A DNA stretch of 11,264 nucleotides from a bacterium (GTDB taxonomy: Bacteria > Patescibacteriota > Minisyncoccia > Phycocordibacterales > Phycocordibacteraceae), in the NCBI GenBank assembly GCA_021813835.1, contig JAKAJJ010000012.1:1-11264 (forward strand), read 5' to 3'. The translations under genes and the position numbers were made by a program. The notes beneath the pieces are model-generated. The model had not been told where the DNA came from. It searched no databases and saw only the letters and a list, made by a program, of their open reading frames with translations. The stretch's first letter is position 1, and each line of letters begins with the position of its first letter. Positions 6,496 to 11,264 of this stretch are shown here, one piece after another.

Positions 6496-7761
6496 ATGGA
6501 ATTTCCGGAAACGCGCGGGACCGGCCGCCGCAGGGGGCGAAGCATCGCGCTCCGCGGCATCTCCTTCGCGCTCGTCGCCGTGCTCGCGTTCGGCGCCGGA
6601 CTCGCCATCGGTTCGAGCGGCTCTCCGGCCGCCGTGGTGAGCCGTATCCCGCTCATCGGCGACGGCCTCGACGCGACGCCGGACCCGAACGTCGACCTCG
6701 CCGATTTCTGGAAGGCGTGGAACGCGCTTAAGGAGAACTACGTCATCACGCACGCCTCGTCGACCCTGCCGACGGCGAAGGATAGGGTCTTCGGCGCCAT
6801 CCAGGGCCTCGCGAATTCGTACGGCGATCCGTATACGGTGTTCTTCCCGCCGGAAGAAGCGAAGGCGTTTTCCGACAACATTTCGGGCACGTTCGCGGGC
6901 GTCGGGATGGAAATCGACGTGAAGAACGGCGTCCTCACCGTTATCGCGCCCCTCAAGGGTACGCCCGCGGAGATGGCCGGCATCAAGGCGGGCGATCAGA
7001 TCGCCGCCATCGACGGCAAGCCGACCGACGGCGTCCCGGTCGACGAGGCGGTGAATGAGATCCGCGGCCCGGCCGGAACGACGGTCACGCTTTCCCTCGT
7101 CCGGAACGGAAAAGCGTTCGACGTCAAAGTGATGCGCGCCGCCATCCAGGTGCCCGAGACCGATGACGGCCTCGACGCCTCGAGCGGCGTCTACCACATC
7201 GCCCTGTACGAATTCACGGAAAATTCTGCCGGTCTCTTCGACCAGGCCTTCGCGCGCTTCCTGGCCTCGGGCTCGAAGAAGCTCGTCATCGACTTGCGCG
7301 GCGATCCGGGCGGCTACCTCGACGCGGCCGTCGACATCGCAAGCCACTTCCTGCCGAAGGGAGCGACGGTCGTGACCGAGGACTTCGGCGGCAAGCAGCA
7401 GAACGACGTGCACACGAGCTTGGGGTATGACGACGTGCCGCCCGGAACGAAGGTCGTGGTGCTCATCGACGGCGGCTCCGCGTCCGCTTCCGAGATCCTC
7501 GCCGGCGCACTGCAGGACCACCATGCGGCGACGCTTATCGGCACGCGTTCCTTCGGCAAGGGTTCGGTGCAGGAACTCATCTCGCTCGGCGGCGGCGCGC
7601 TGAAGGTGACGGTGGCGCGCTGGATCACGCCCGCCGGCCACTGGATCATGGGCAACGGCATTACGCCGGACATCGTCGTACCCTTTACGCAAGCGGACGC
7701 GACCGCGGGGAAGGACCCCCAGATGGCGCGCGCCGTGCGGTTTTTGACGACGGGGAAATAA
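6496..7761 (+). CDS. ctp: S41 family C-terminal processing peptidase with PDZ domain
   Basis: This 421-aa membrane-anchored serine protease of the CtpA/CtpB/Prc family trims or degrades exported proteins from their C-termini. A basic N-terminus is followed by a hydrophobic segment (about 21-40), either an anchor or an uncleaved signal. Next come the N-terminal cap (about 68-130), a PDZ domain (about 132-215, with GVGMEIDVKNG and AGIKAGDQIAAIDG) and the protease core. The Ser/Lys/Gln catalytic set is S330 (GGSASASEILAGAL), K355 and Q359 (FGKGSVQ), with the expected 25- and 4-residue spacing; LVIDLRGDPGG (263-273) is also typical. All catalytic residues are present, so it should be active outside the membrane. 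The start is supported by the -10 box 6 bases upstream. rplI follows after 19 bp. Confidence 0.95.
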   Translation: MEFPETRGTGRRRGRSIALRGISFALVAVLAFGAGLAIGSSGSPAAVVSRIPLIGDGLDATPDPNVDLADFWKAWNALKENYVITHASSTLPTAKDRVFGAIQGLANSYGDPYTVFFPPEEAKAFSDNISGTFAGVGMEIDVKNGVLTVIAPLKGTPAEMAGIKAGDQIAAIDGKPTDGVPVDEAVNEIRGPAGTTVTLSLVRNGKAFDVKVMRAAIQVPETDDGLDASSGVYHIALYEFTENSAGLFDQAFARFLASGSKKLVIDLRGDPGGYLDAAVDIASHFLPKGATVVTEDFGGKQQNDVHTSLGYDDVPPGTKVVVLIDGGSASASEILAGALQDHHAATLIGTRSFGKGSVQELISLGGGALKVTVARWITPAGHWIMGNGITPDIVVPFTQADATAGKDPQMARAVRFLTTGK

Positions 7762-7772
7762 TCAGCTAGGGT
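7744..7772 (+). promoter_or_regulatory. -35/-10 promoter of rplI inside the end of ctp
   Basis: TTGACG (7744-7749), a 17-bp spacer and TAGGGT (7767-7772) lie 8 bases before the rplI ATG. The -35 box is within ctp coding sequence. This is the only promoter here with a good -35; it lacks the TGn extension. It too predicts a leaderless or near-leaderless mRNA. Confidence 0.55.
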
Positions 7773-7780
7773 GGCTTCGT

Positions 7781-8224
7781 ATGAAAATCATCTTGACGAA
7801 AGACGTGAAGGGGATCGGGCATATGCACGACGCGGTCGATGCCGCGGACGGCTACGCGCTCAACTACCTCATTCCGCGGAATCTCGCGGTCGCGGCGACG
7901 CCCTCAGCGCGCACGGAAGCGGAGGCGCGCCGGAAGCAGGCACGCGCGCGCAAAGAGCTCGATGAGAAACTTCTCGCGCAAAACATAGCCGCGCTCGCCG
8001 AAGCCCGCCTCGTCGTCCGCGCGAGGGCGAACGAAAAGGGGCACCTGTATGACGCGGTGGGGGAGCCGGAGATCCGCAAAGCGGCGGCGGAGTCCCGTAT
8101 CGACCTCCCCGAAGGCGCCCTTAAGCTCGAGAAGCCGCTCAAGGAGCTCGGAACCTTCGCCATCCCCGTTTCCGCAGGCGAAGCGTTCGGGACGGTCTCG
8201 GTCACGGTTGAAGCGGCGGGCTAG
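7781..8224 (+). CDS. rplI: 50S ribosomal protein bL9
   Basis: This 147-aa protein is close to the usual bL9 length. The N-terminal rRNA-binding domain is clear (MKIILTKDVKGIGHMHD..., then GYALNYLIPRNLAVAAT at 24-40). A long charged helix (about 44-75) and a C-terminal domain (KGHLYDAVGEPEIRKAA) follow. bL9 binds near the L1 stalk and affects ribosome spacing and frame maintenance. No Shine-Dalgarno site precedes the ATG. The TAG stop (8222-8224) coincides with the first three bases of the left inverted repeat of the palindromic element, so the stop codon is partly supplied by that element. Confidence 0.95.
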   Translation: MKIILTKDVKGIGHMHDAVDAADGYALNYLIPRNLAVAATPSARTEAEARRKQARARKELDEKLLAQNIAALAEARLVVRARANEKGHLYDAVGEPEIRKAAAESRIDLPEGALKLEKPLKELGTFAIPVSAGEAFGTVSVTVEAAG

Positions 8225-8388
8225 AGCATGTCTGAAAACCTCCCCGCCTGCACTGTCGTTTTTTTTGGCCTGCGGCGCGCTCGCTTCGTCCTCGCTGTAC
8301 GTACAGTACGGTTCGGACTCCAGTTCGGCGCCTCGGCGCAAAAACCGGCAGTTCGGCTTGGGTGCCGCGGGTTTTCAGACATGCTCTA
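8222..8388. mobile_element. 167-bp palindromic MITE-like element with 19-bp terminal inverted repeats
   Basis: TAGAGCATGTCTGAAAACC (8222-8240) is repeated exactly, inverted, at 8370-8388. The interior is an imperfect palindrome: a T-rich segment around 8252-8270 resembles the reverse complement of about 8330-8352, and a perfect 12-bp palindrome CTGTACGTACAG lies at 8295-8306. A 9-base direct repeat CAGTTCGGC occurs at 8321 and 8349. The ends fit a TA target duplication flanking 17-bp repeats that start with GAGCATG, as in IS630/Tc1-like non-autonomous elements. It has no convincing coding region. Removing the element and one TA would restore a TAA stop for rplI. It could also be a large RNA hairpin acting as the rplI 3' end. 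No second copy lies in this window. Confidence 0.7.
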
Positions 8389-8410
8389 AGAATCGCTGAA
8401 CGCGGTATAT

Positions 8411-8444
8411 AAAACGCGCGCGGCGCCTCCGCGGGCGCCGCGCG
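8411..8444 (-). terminator. Intrinsic terminator of rpmA
   Basis: Transcribed leftward, an 11-bp GC-only stem (8444-8434 with 8427-8417) closes a 6-base loop. Two bases (CG) and then TTTT (8414-8411) and TATA follow. It starts 11 bases after the rpmA stop. This is the strongest intrinsic terminator in the window. Confidence 0.85.
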
Positions 8445-8454
8445 TTTCCCGCGC

Positions 8455-8730
8455 TTAGCCGATGACGTCGACGACTTTCTTCAGGGCGACGCGCCCGTTG
8501 AAGCTCGTCTTGCGCTTCGTGCGGAAGGCCACCGTGCCGTTCGCGACGGCGAAGAGCGTGTGGTCGCGGCCGACCTTCACGTTCTTCCCGGCTTCTATTT
8601 TCGTGCCGCGCTGGCGGACGATCACCATCCCCGGCCGCGCGGAGGCGCCCTGCGCGAGCTTCACCCCGAGGTATTTCGGGTTCGAATCGCGCAGGTTCCT
8701 GGTCGAGCCGCCGGCTTTAGTCGAGGCCAT
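8455..8730 (-). CDS. rpmA: 50S ribosomal protein bL27
   Basis: This 91-aa protein carries the bL27 hallmarks: MASTKAGGSTRNLRDSN at the start, IVRQRGTKIEAGKNV (37-51) and GRDHTLFAVANG (54-65). bL27 reaches the peptidyl transferase centre with its N-terminus. The frame runs 17 codons further upstream, but the family N-terminus starts at the ATG at 8730. The sequence starts directly with the mature MASTKAGG form, without the cleaved extension seen in Firmicutes. It is separated from rplU, its usual partner, and is a single-gene unit with its own terminator. The divergent gene starts only 19 bp away. Confidence 0.96.
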   Translation of the reverse strand: MASTKAGGSTRNLRDSNPKYLGVKLAQGASARPGMVIVRQRGTKIEAGKNVKVGRDHTLFAVANGTVAFRTKRKTSFNGRVALKKVVDVIG

Positions 8731-8732
8731 GG

Positions 8733-8761
8733 TGCTATAGTGAGTTCCGATGACTATAGCA
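8733..8761. promoter_or_regulatory. Overlapping face-to-face promoters forming a 9-bp inverted repeat
   Basis: TGCTATAGT (8733-8741) and ACTATAGCA (8753-8761) are exact reverse complements separated by 11 bp. On the plus strand the first copy is an extended -10 whose TATAGT ends 8 bases before the ATG at 8750. On the minus strand the second copy is the same extended -10 for rpmA, giving a leader of about 16 bases. The two polymerase footprints would overlap, so the promoters may exclude each other. The same symmetry could also be a repressor site. Confidence 0.6.
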
Positions 8762-9094
8762 GAGATGCGCGAAAAGTGCAAAGCGGCCGGCGCCCGCGTC
8801 CCGCGGGACGTCCGCGTCGTGTCGGTGCTCGTTCTCGTGGCGCTCGCCGCTTTCGGCCTCGGCTACCGGGCGGGCATAGACGCGGGGCAGGGGACTCCCC
8901 TGTCGATCGATTCCTCGCCTCTCGCCGCCTCGACTTCGGGAAGCGTCGTCGCGTCCCGGAGCGGAACGAAGTACTACCTGCCGTGGTGCGCGGGCGCCGC
9001 GCGGATCGCGGACGCGAATAAGGTATGGTTTCCGTCCGCCGCGCTCGCGCGCGCGCAGGGCTATTCTCCCGCCGCGAATTGCGCGGGTTTGTGA
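8750..9094 (+). CDS. Membrane-anchored small protein with Ada-like C-terminal module
   Basis: This 114-aa protein has a basic N-terminus (1-21), one hydrophobic segment (22-40, VRVVSVLVLVALAAFGLGY), a Ser/Thr/Ala linker (about 45-66), and a compact C-terminal module: VVASRSGTKYYLPWC (66-80), then NKVWFPSAALARAQGYSPAANC (90-111). The order (K/S-G-x-x-Y/H-x-x-x-C, then N-x-V-x-F-x-S...A-x-x-x-G-Y-x-P...C) resembles the zinc-binding N-terminal domain of Ada. Only two cysteines (C80, C111) of that domain's four are present, so metal binding and DNA repair are doubtful. The module would lie outside the membrane, where the cysteines could form a disulphide. Function is unknown. The ATG at 8750 is supported by an extended -10 ending 8 bases upstream. 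Confidence 0.8.
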   Translation: MTIAEMREKCKAAGARVPRDVRVVSVLVLVALAAFGLGYRAGIDAGQGTPLSIDSSPLAASTSGSVVASRSGTKYYLPWCAGAARIADANKVWFPSAALARAQGYSPAANCAGL

Positions 9095-9096
9095 TC

Positions 9097-9105
9097 TGCT
9101 ACTAT
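9097..9105 (+). promoter_or_regulatory. Extended -10 promoter of the LOG-family gene
   Basis: TGCTACTAT is followed by 7 bases and the ATG at 9113. The box lies in the 18-bp gap after the previous gene's stop. TTGC at 9079-9082 is at best a poor -35. Confidence 0.65.
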
Positions 9106-9112
9106 TTCGCGT

Positions 9113-9886
9113 ATGAACGAGGATCTGACGCGCGACACTCCCGCCGTGCACGGCGCCTCCGGCGAAACACCCCTCCCCGAAACGGCCGAGCGGCTCGCGC
9201 AAGCCATTCACGAAGGGCGCCGCGGGATGCCCGGGGAGCGGCCTCTGCTCGTCTGCAAGCCGAACAAGATAGAATCGTGGCGCATATTCAAGATAATGTC
9301 GGAATTCGTGGAGGGATTCGACATCATCCGCCGCTACGGGCTCGCAGCGACGTTTTTCGGCAGCGCCCGTGCTTCTTTTGAAGACGAGATTTACAAGGAT
9401 GCGACCGACCTCGCCGCCCGGCTCGCGAAAAAGGGCTTCGCCATCGTCACGGGCGGAAGCTCCGGCGTGATGCAGGCCGCCAATCGCGGCGCGTTCGAAG
9501 TCGGCGGCTCGTCGGTGGGACTCAACATCACCCTCCCGGACACCCAGCCCTACAACCCGTACCTGACCGACCGGTTCGGGTTCGACCATTTCTTCGTCCG
9601 GAAGGTGATGCTTACCTACGCTTCCGAGGTGTACGTCTATTTTCCGGGCGGGTTCGGCACCCTCGACGAATTTTTCGAGATCGTGACGCTCGTGCAGACC
9701 AAGAAGATCCGCTCCGTCCCCATCGTCCTGTTCGGGAAGGCGTATTGGGAACCGCTTTTCGCGTTCATCGAAACGACGCTCTACGAGAAGCACAAGGCCA
9801 TCGACAAGGAGGATATGGCGCTCTATGCTCTCGTCGACTCGGTCGACGAGGCCTACGCCTACATCATCGAGCACGTCTCGTGCTGA
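9113..9886 (+). CDS. LOG family protein (TIGR00730 Rossmann-fold nucleotide phosphoribohydrolase-like)
   Basis: This 257-aa cytosolic protein has the LOG signature PGGFGTLDE (178-186, catalytic Glu E186) and the paired motif around R163-K164 (FVRKVML). TFFGSARAS (80-88) and IVTGGSSGVMQAANRGAFE (111-129) form the nucleotide-binding Rossmann part. Family members split nucleoside 5'-monophosphates into base and ribose 5-phosphate; plant and some bacterial ones release cytokinins, others act in general nucleotide turnover. The old label lysine decarboxylase is wrong for this fold. About 75 residues precede the core, the first 40 polar and probably disordered. The 53-aa membrane gene starts 3 bases after the stop. 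Family call is firm, substrate unknown. Confidence 0.92.
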   Translation: MNEDLTRDTPAVHGASGETPLPETAERLAQAIHEGRRGMPGERPLLVCKPNKIESWRIFKIMSEFVEGFDIIRRYGLAATFFGSARASFEDEIYKDATDLAARLAKKGFAIVTGGSSGVMQAANRGAFEVGGSSVGLNITLPDTQPYNPYLTDRFGFDHFFVRKVMLTYASEVYVYFPGGFGTLDEFFEIVTLVQTKKIRSVPIVLFGKAYWEPLFAFIETTLYEKHKAIDKEDMALYALVDSVDEAYAYIIEHVSC

Positions 9887-9889
9887 CGT

Positions 9890-10051
9890 ATGGCGGGACT
9901 CGACTACAGCCAAAAACGCCTGCTCGGAAACGTGCTGCGGAGCCGCCGGACGGATGTCCGGACGCGCCGCTTGCAGTTCTACGCCGTCCTCACCGGATTC
10001 CTTTCGCTCCTCGTCTCGCTCGCATCCCTCGCCGCATGGATCTTGAAGTAG
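9890..10051 (+). CDS. 53-aa single-pass membrane miniprotein A
   Basis: The frame opens with ATG 3 bases after the LOG stop and ends at TAG 10049-10051. It has a basic N-terminal half (KRLL, RSRR, RTRR between 9 and 27) and one hydrophobic helix (about 30-52, FYAVLTGFLSLLVSLASLAAW) ending LK, so the N-terminus should stay inside by the positive-inside rule. The short gap suggests translational coupling to the LOG gene. Its tail aligns without gaps to that of the next gene over 26 positions: both share L..YA..TGF.S...SL and L-K at the end, with 10 identities and many conservative changes. That similarity is the main support that it is real. I do not recognise the family. Confidence 0.65.
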   Translation: MAGLDYSQKRLLGNVLRSRRTDVRTRRLQFYAVLTGFLSLLVSLASLAAWILK

Positions 10052-10092
10052 GGAAGGCGCTGTGGGTAAACCCCGCCGCGCCATGCGGCCCG

Positions 10093-10101
10093 TGGTATCG
10101 T
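10093..10101 (+). promoter_or_regulatory. Extended -10 promoter of miniprotein B
   Basis: TGGTATCGT is followed by 6 bases and the ATG at 10108. It has the same form and distance as the boxes before corA and ctp, which supports this very small gene being expressed on its own. Confidence 0.55.
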
Positions 10102-10107
10102 TCTCGC

Positions 10108-10224
10108 ATGGCGGGCAAGAAACGGCAATTCGTCCAAAACCTCGAGATCTACGCGTTCTGGACCGGATTTATGAGCACGATCATCAGCTTGCTCCAAGTC
10201 GTCATCATCGCGCTGAAGAAGTAG
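10108..10224 (+). CDS. 38-aa single-pass membrane miniprotein B
   Basis: ATG to TAG encodes 38 residues: a short basic head (MAGKKRQ), then a hydrophobic helix (about 13-36: IYAFWTGFMSTIISLLQVVI), then LKK. It resembles the preceding 53-aa protein in its MAG start, the YA..TGF.S...SL core and the lysine end, so the two look like tandem paralogues of different head length. It has its own extended -10 box and no Shine-Dalgarno site. The same frame is open far upstream, but that part is out of frame with the LOG and 53-aa genes and shows no family features. Function is unknown. Confidence 0.65.
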   Translation: MAGKKRQFVQNLEIYAFWTGFMSTIISLLQVVIIALKK

Positions 10225-10266
10225 CCGGGGCAGCGGGGGATGGCTCCCTTTCCCTGCATAGGAATA

Positions 10267-10292
10267 TTTCGCACAATATATCTTTTGCGAAA
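10267..10292. terminator. Small hairpin between convergent miniprotein genes
   Basis: TTTCGCA (10267-10273) pairs with TGCGAAA (10286-10292) across a 12-base AT-rich loop. It lies in the 88-bp gap between converging genes and may serve as a weak bidirectional terminator. Rightward, only AA follows before GTCC, and leftward no T-run follows, so support is limited. Confidence 0.3.
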
Positions 10293-10312
10293 AAGTCCGG
10301 CCGCAGTCCCGC

Positions 10313-10519
10313 TCACGCCGCCGTCGAGCTCGCCGTTCCAAGCTGCTGGATATAGCCCGGGACGTGGTTCAGAAGCCAGTGCACGCCCGTGATGACGAGA
10401 TACGCGAGGTAGGCGAGGTTCTGCTGTCCGGCGGGAGAGTTCACGATGCTCTGGATGGAGATGCCGAAATAGGACAGCGCGAGGAAGAGGACGAAGAGCC
10501 AGAAGAGGAGCTTCAGCAT
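10313..10519 (-). CDS. 68-aa two-helix membrane protein
   Basis: The frame from the ATG at 10519 to TGA 10313-10315 encodes 68 residues with two hydrophobic stretches: about 2-22 (LKLLFWLFVLFLALSYFGIS) and about 34-53 (NLAYLAYLVITGVHWLLNHV). A polar link SIQSIVNSPAGQQ joins them, and a Ser/Thr/Ala tail follows. The first helix begins almost at the start, with little basic head. An extended -10 box ends 7 bases before the ATG and there is no Shine-Dalgarno site. The frame could run 29 codons further upstream, but that sequence overlaps the promoter and the M23 gene's 3' region and is not membrane-like. I do not recognise a characterised family. Confidence 0.75.
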   Translation of the reverse strand: MLKLLFWLFVLFLALSYFGISIQSIVNSPAGQQNLAYLAYLVITGVHWLLNHVPGYIQQLGTASSTAA

Positions 10520-10526
10520 AGGTGTT

Positions 10527-10535
10527 AGCGTAGCA
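10527..10535 (-). promoter_or_regulatory. Extended -10 promoter of the 68-aa gene
   Basis: The minus strand reads TGCTACGCT, then 7 bases, then ATG. No -35 match is visible. It supports the ATG at 10519 over any upstream start. Confidence 0.6.
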
Positions 10536-10556
10536 TACGCCGCCGCGGCTCCCCGG

Positions 10557-10576
10557 TAAAATCTCGGCTCGCCGAG
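10557..10576 (-). terminator. Candidate terminator of the M23 peptidase gene
   Basis: Read leftward, CTCGG (10576-10572), a 4-base loop and CCGAG (10567-10563) are followed by A and TTTT (10561-10558). The stem is 5-6 bp and GC-rich, so it is a moderate candidate about 34 bases after the M23 stop. Confidence 0.45.
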
Positions 10577-10609
10577 CGGGCGGCGCAGCGCACCGCTTTT
10601 AGGCAAGTA

Positions 10610-11264
10610 TCACAAATACGAAAGCGGGTTCAGGTATGCGGAGAGCGTCGCGACCGGCATCTTCGCGTCGGCGCAGCCGAGGGTAGCGCCGCGGAACTGG
10701 CGCAGGGTCATGATCTCGGTACCCTCCGTCGCATAGACGCCGAAATGGAGGTGCGGCCCGGTCGCATAGCCGGTCATTCCCGAAAGCCCGATGACCTGTC
10801 CGGTGGCGACGCGCTGCCCTTTCGCCACGTCGATTTCGGAAAGGTGCGCGTACATCGTGTTCAAGCCGTTGCCGTGGACGATCATCACCCATTTCCCGAA
10901 GGAATAGCACTGGCGGCCATTCCCGTCATGCACGAGGTCGGTGTCGCCGGTGTCGAGGACGACGCCCGCGAGCGCCGCCTCGACCGGCGTGCCGATGGGC
11001 GCCGCGATGTCGATGCCGTCATGGCCGTGGCCGCTGTAGATCTGCGGATTCGCGGTCGCGAACGGCGTATTGCCGAAGTACTGCGTGATGCAGAACAGAT
11101 TGCCGAAAACGCTCCGGCGCTGCGTGCAGTTGAACATAAACGCCGGCGAAAAGGGCCAGGAAAGGACGCCCGTCCCGACTTTCGGGAGGAGATTCGGGTG
11201 GACGATGAGATCCAGCTGGCTCTGGAGGTTGACGAGCTCCGCCTCGAACGATTTCTCCGACGCC
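10610..11264 (-). CDS. M23 family peptidoglycan DD-metallopeptidase, C-terminal part
   Basis: The frame is open to the right edge, so the N-terminus is missing; 217 residues plus TGA are present. The edge begins ASEKSFEAELVNLQSQLDLI, the likely end of a coiled coil, then VLSWPF and the LytM/M23 domain. Numbering from the first full codon (11263-11261), zinc ligands are H81 and D85 (HDGID) and H173 (HLHF), with H140 (YAHLS) and H171 completing the active site. These enzymes cut peptide cross-links in the cell wall, or act as division amidase activators when inactive; the full ligand set here argues for activity. Several cysteines (for example in FNCTQRR, LFCITQYFG, RQCYSFG and LGCADAK) could form disulphides outside the cell. 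An internal Met at 11137 is not the start, since the frame and family features continue upstream. Confidence 0.93.
   Translation of the reverse strand, partial: ASEKSFEAELVNLQSQLDLIVHPNLLPKVGTGVLSWPFSPAFMFNCTQRRSVFGNLFCITQYFGNTPFATANPQIYSGHGHDGIDIAAPIGTPVEAALAGVVLDTGDTDLVHDGNGRQCYSFGKWVMIVHGNGLNTMYAHLSEIDVAKGQRVATGQVIGLSGMTGYATGPHLHFGVYATEGTEIMTLRQFRGATLGCADAKMPVATLSAYLNPLSYL

Noticed and set aside
5536..7761. Apparent long fusion frames: 741 codons on plus joining antisense-corA to the protease, and 724 codons on minus joining antisense-protease to CorA
   Set aside because: The extra N-terminal parts are shadows. True starts at 6496 and 6438 are set by the family N-termini and by -10 boxes directly upstream.
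8674..8690. GGTTCGAATC-like string resembling a tRNA T-loop
   Set aside because: It lies inside rpmA on the opposite strand. No acceptor, D or anticodon arms can be drawn around it.
10075..10089. GCCGC/GCGGC hairpin between the two miniprotein genes
   Set aside because: It is a 5-bp stem without a T-run in GC-rich sequence, expected by chance.
1..11264. Search for CRISPR arrays, defence genes, toxin-antitoxin pairs, transposases and biosynthetic clusters
   Set aside because: No regularly spaced repeats and no recognisable genes of these kinds on either strand. Most genes are core or small envelope genes.

Overview
The window looks like a piece of a high-GC Patescibacteria (CPR; Parcubacteria-like) chromosome. 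I infer this from the compact layout, the small single-copy gene set, the style of the partial M23 peptidase, several very small membrane proteins, and the lack of Shine-Dalgarno sites at nearly all genes. TAA, TAG and TGA all act as stops, so the recoded TGA (code 25) lineages such as Gracilibacteria/Absconditabacteria are unlikely. No reference search was possible, so the lineage is inference.

Layout. The window opens with the last 25 codons of rplU (bL21), then a DEAD-box RNA helicase with an Arg/Gly-rich N-terminus. Next is a small VOC-fold gene that is visibly AT-richer than its surroundings and is the only gene here with a clear AGGAG ribosome-binding site. A minus-strand block follows: dnaB-recR (replication and recombination) and corA-cysS (divalent metal channel and cysteinyl-tRNA synthetase). 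corA diverges from a plus-strand S41 C-terminal processing protease, which is followed by rplI (bL9). A 167-bp imperfect palindromic element with 19-bp terminal inverted repeats sits at the rplI stop codon. Then comes rpmA (bL27, minus), divergent from a membrane-anchored protein with an Ada-like C-terminal module. After this are a LOG-family (TIGR00730) nucleotide hydrolase, two tandem related single-pass miniproteins (53 and 38 aa), a third small two-helix membrane protein on the minus strand, and a partial M23 peptidoglycan peptidase running off the right edge.

Expression logic. The most striking shared feature is an extended -10 motif, TGnTAnnnT, placed 6-8 nt before the ATG of seven genes or operon heads: dnaB, corA, ctp, the Ada-like gene, LOG, the 38-aa gene and the 68-aa gene. 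rplI has a TTGACG/17 bp/TAGGGT promoter at the same distance. A -10 box there puts the transcription start at or within a base or two of the start codon, so leaderless mRNA appears to be the rule here. The second genes of operons (recR, cysS, the 53-aa gene) lack the motif. The low-GC VOC gene breaks the rule by using a Shine-Dalgarno site, which supports an outside origin.

No rRNA, tRNA, CRISPR array, intact transposase or prophage gene was seen. No gene-free stretch exceeds 300 bases; the longest (8225-8454) holds the palindromic element and the rpmA terminator. I did not find a multi-gene defence or biosynthetic system. The best candidates for undescribed biology are the leaderless promoter rule, the palindromic element that inserted through a stop codon, and the miniprotein pair.
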